This document shows, in pieces, positions 62,848 through 64,000 of a stretch of 64,000 nucleotides of DNA. The stretch comes from Marchantia polymorpha subsp. ruderalis. Lineage: Eukaryota; Streptophyta; Marchantiopsida; Marchantiales; Marchantiaceae. Both the position numbers and the translations under genes were made by a program. The DNA is taken from assembly GCA_037833965.1 (NCBI GenBank), contig AP031352.1, forward strand, positions 31,622,501 through 31,686,500, given 5' to 3'. Below the pieces are notes generated by a model. That model made no database searches. It saw nothing but the letters and a program-made list of their open reading frames with translations, and was not told the origin of the DNA. Position 1 is the stretch's first letter. Each line of letters begins with the position of its first letter.

Positions 62848-63102
62848 GTCTGTGCCTGTCAACTCCTTATCTCAGAAGGTTCAGTCAATTGTCTCAGTGT
62901 ATCTTATATTATGTATGATGTAAATTTTTCCATATCCTTTGATTTAGTAGTTCAGGATTTTGACTTTTGCCTCGGTCTGTCCCTGTCAACTCCTTATTCT
63001 CCGGAAGGTTCAGACAATCGTCTTAGTGTACCTTATACTATGTATAATGTAAAAATTCCATATACTTTGATTTAGTCGTTCAGGATTTCAACTTTTGACT
63101 CG
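62848..63102. repeat. tandem duplication, two copies of about 127 bp
   Basis: Unit 1 is 62848-62974 and unit 2 is 62975-63102, directly adjacent and highly similar. Each starts GTCTGT(g/c)CCTGTCAACTCC and ends with a GACTTTTG(c/a)CTCG-like sequence. The start of a third unit (GTCCGTT) follows. It lies inside the hAT element. Confidence 0.8.
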
Positions 63103-63587
63103 GTCCGTTAAAAATTACATTGCAATTTAATGGTCAACATTATTTATATTCTTCTAATTTGAATATTTTTCTGATCTCAAAGGAGTATGTAGACCTCTTA
63201 AACATACTTCAAACATAGTAAACAGTATATGTATTGTTCCCTACGTCTAATTCAAAAGTTTCATGTACACTTAAAAGAACTTAAAGAACCATTTGTTAGA
63301 TTCATTCTTGTACAGTTTCTCAAAGAGTAAAGGTGTGCATCTGAGATATGGTAGAGTTAGTTTCCGTGATTTTTTTGAACGTAGTCTATTCTCGTTCATC
63401 AAGTTAATAGTGTCTTCTTTTCCTTGATCTTGACACTTTCTGTATCTTATGCAAAAAGTCTGACGCTTGTGTTTTCTGTGTTTGGATTGTTTTGTGGTTG
63501 GAAAAGTCAAGTTCGTCACTCTCAACGATGTTAATATCTCTTGCATCAAAACGTCAGTGTACAGAGGTTCTGTTAGTGGCCACGTTG

Positions 63588-64000
63588 GAGCGGGATCCAG
63601 GTCTAAGACCAACCATTTCTTCCTACCCAACCTCTAAGAAGGATAGAATTCGGAAAGTTTATATATCTAAAGGGTCATTTCAACCACAACTGTCAATATA
63701 TCCTTTTGTAAAACAAGGTGGTAGATTTTGTTGTTTTTGTTTTCAATGGTTTGCTTTGCATATTTGGCTTGCATACAACCTTGCAAAGGATGTAGTGTAT
63801 TGCTATCCTTGTTATTTATTTGCGCAGGATGCGCAGGCTTCAAGACAATTTGTAAGTGAAGGTGTTACAAGCTAAAACAAAGTTAAGAGAAAAGTTTGTA
63901 AATTGGAAAAACATGTGGGTAAATACACTTCAGCTCACTCTTTGCGCTTTATTGCTTGGAATTCATTACCAAACCAGCGTTCTTCAATTGAAGCCACACT
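63588..64000 (+). pseudogene. hAT transposase, N-terminal TTF-type zinc-finger part, interrupted
   Basis: The frame reads ERDPGLRPTISSYP, then IRKVYISKGSFQPQLSIYPF, RRFCCFCFQWF-like and VVYCYPCYLFAQ, which is the N-terminal TTF zinc-finger domain of ZMYM1-like hAT transposases. A TAA at 63873-63875 stands where intact proteins have a Trp after the TS residues. The same frame then carries on with family-like sequence (LEKHVGKYTSAHS) to the window edge. The copy is therefore broken by one nonsense codon, at least in the visible part. No convincing ATG is seen upstream. Confidence 0.7.

Larger units (their letters stand above)
60991..64000 (+). mobile_element. hAT-superfamily element with TTF-type (ZMYM1-like) transposase, continues beyond window
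   Basis: It opens with AGTGGCGGAGCCAAG, the terminal sequence seen on many plant hAT elements carrying TTF-type zinc-finger transposases. The transposase begins to be recognisable at 63588. No matching 3' end is visible, since the window ends first. It sits in the internal part of the copia element, right after its primer binding site. Confidence 0.6.

Noticed and set aside
1-64000. tRNA, rRNA or CRISPR features
   Set aside because: No cloverleaf-compatible A and B boxes, rRNA signatures or regularly spaced identical repeats were seen. CRISPR is not expected in a plant nuclear sequence.

Overview
The window is nuclear DNA of a land plant. The genes carry many introns with GT/AG borders. The families are plant-type: an OTS/ULP1D-class SUMO protease, a SCYL1-like pseudokinase, an F-box/Kelch protein, and an organelle-targeted RimP-like protein. 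There is also LTR-retrotransposon and hAT debris. The mix would fit a bryophyte, but I cannot prove the lineage from sequence alone. Genic DNA is GC-moderate, while two intergenic blocks (about 52.3-54.7 and 56.7-60.7 kb) are extremely AT-rich.

Layout, left to right: (1) the 5' part of a cytosolic 40S ribosomal protein SA gene, minus strand, running off the left edge, with a telo-box upstream. (2) A SUMO protease gene, minus strand, about 4.6-15.7 kb; I could phase 17 exons into 822 codons. (3) A GC-rich divergent promoter region. (4) A RimP/UPF0090 gene, plus strand, 18.3-22.0 kb, with a long acidic repeat-rich N-terminal half. (5) An AT-rich intergenic stretch of small inverted and tandem repeats, 22-30 kb. 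(6) A gene at 32.6-37.1 kb whose first eight exons encode a SCYL1-type pseudokinase domain. Its ninth exon starts like the matching SCYL1 exon, then continues in frame into an F-box and a Kelch propeller (675 aa). (7) A complete 21-exon SCYL1 paralogue, 41.2-48.9 kb (825 aa). (8) A single-exon TANGO2/NRDE-family gene, minus strand, 50.6-51.5 kb. (9) A transposon graveyard from 52.3 kb to the right edge: two decayed Ty3/gypsy polyproteins, a decayed Ty1/copia RNase H, a copia LTR with its tRNA-iMet primer binding site, and a hAT element with a TTF-type/ZMYM1-like transposase.

The main discovery candidate is the pseudokinase-F-box-Kelch gene. It looks like a tandem duplicate of SCYL1 that captured an F-box/Kelch coding sequence inside exon 9. 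All splice phases close and the frame is intact, so a single protein linking a SCYL1 pseudokinase to an SCF substrate receptor is predicted. Other points of interest are an 18-nt microexon, a Cys-rich motif and a SUMO-interacting-like motif in the SUMO protease, the acidic repeats on RimP, and the strong C-to-T type decay of the retroelements.
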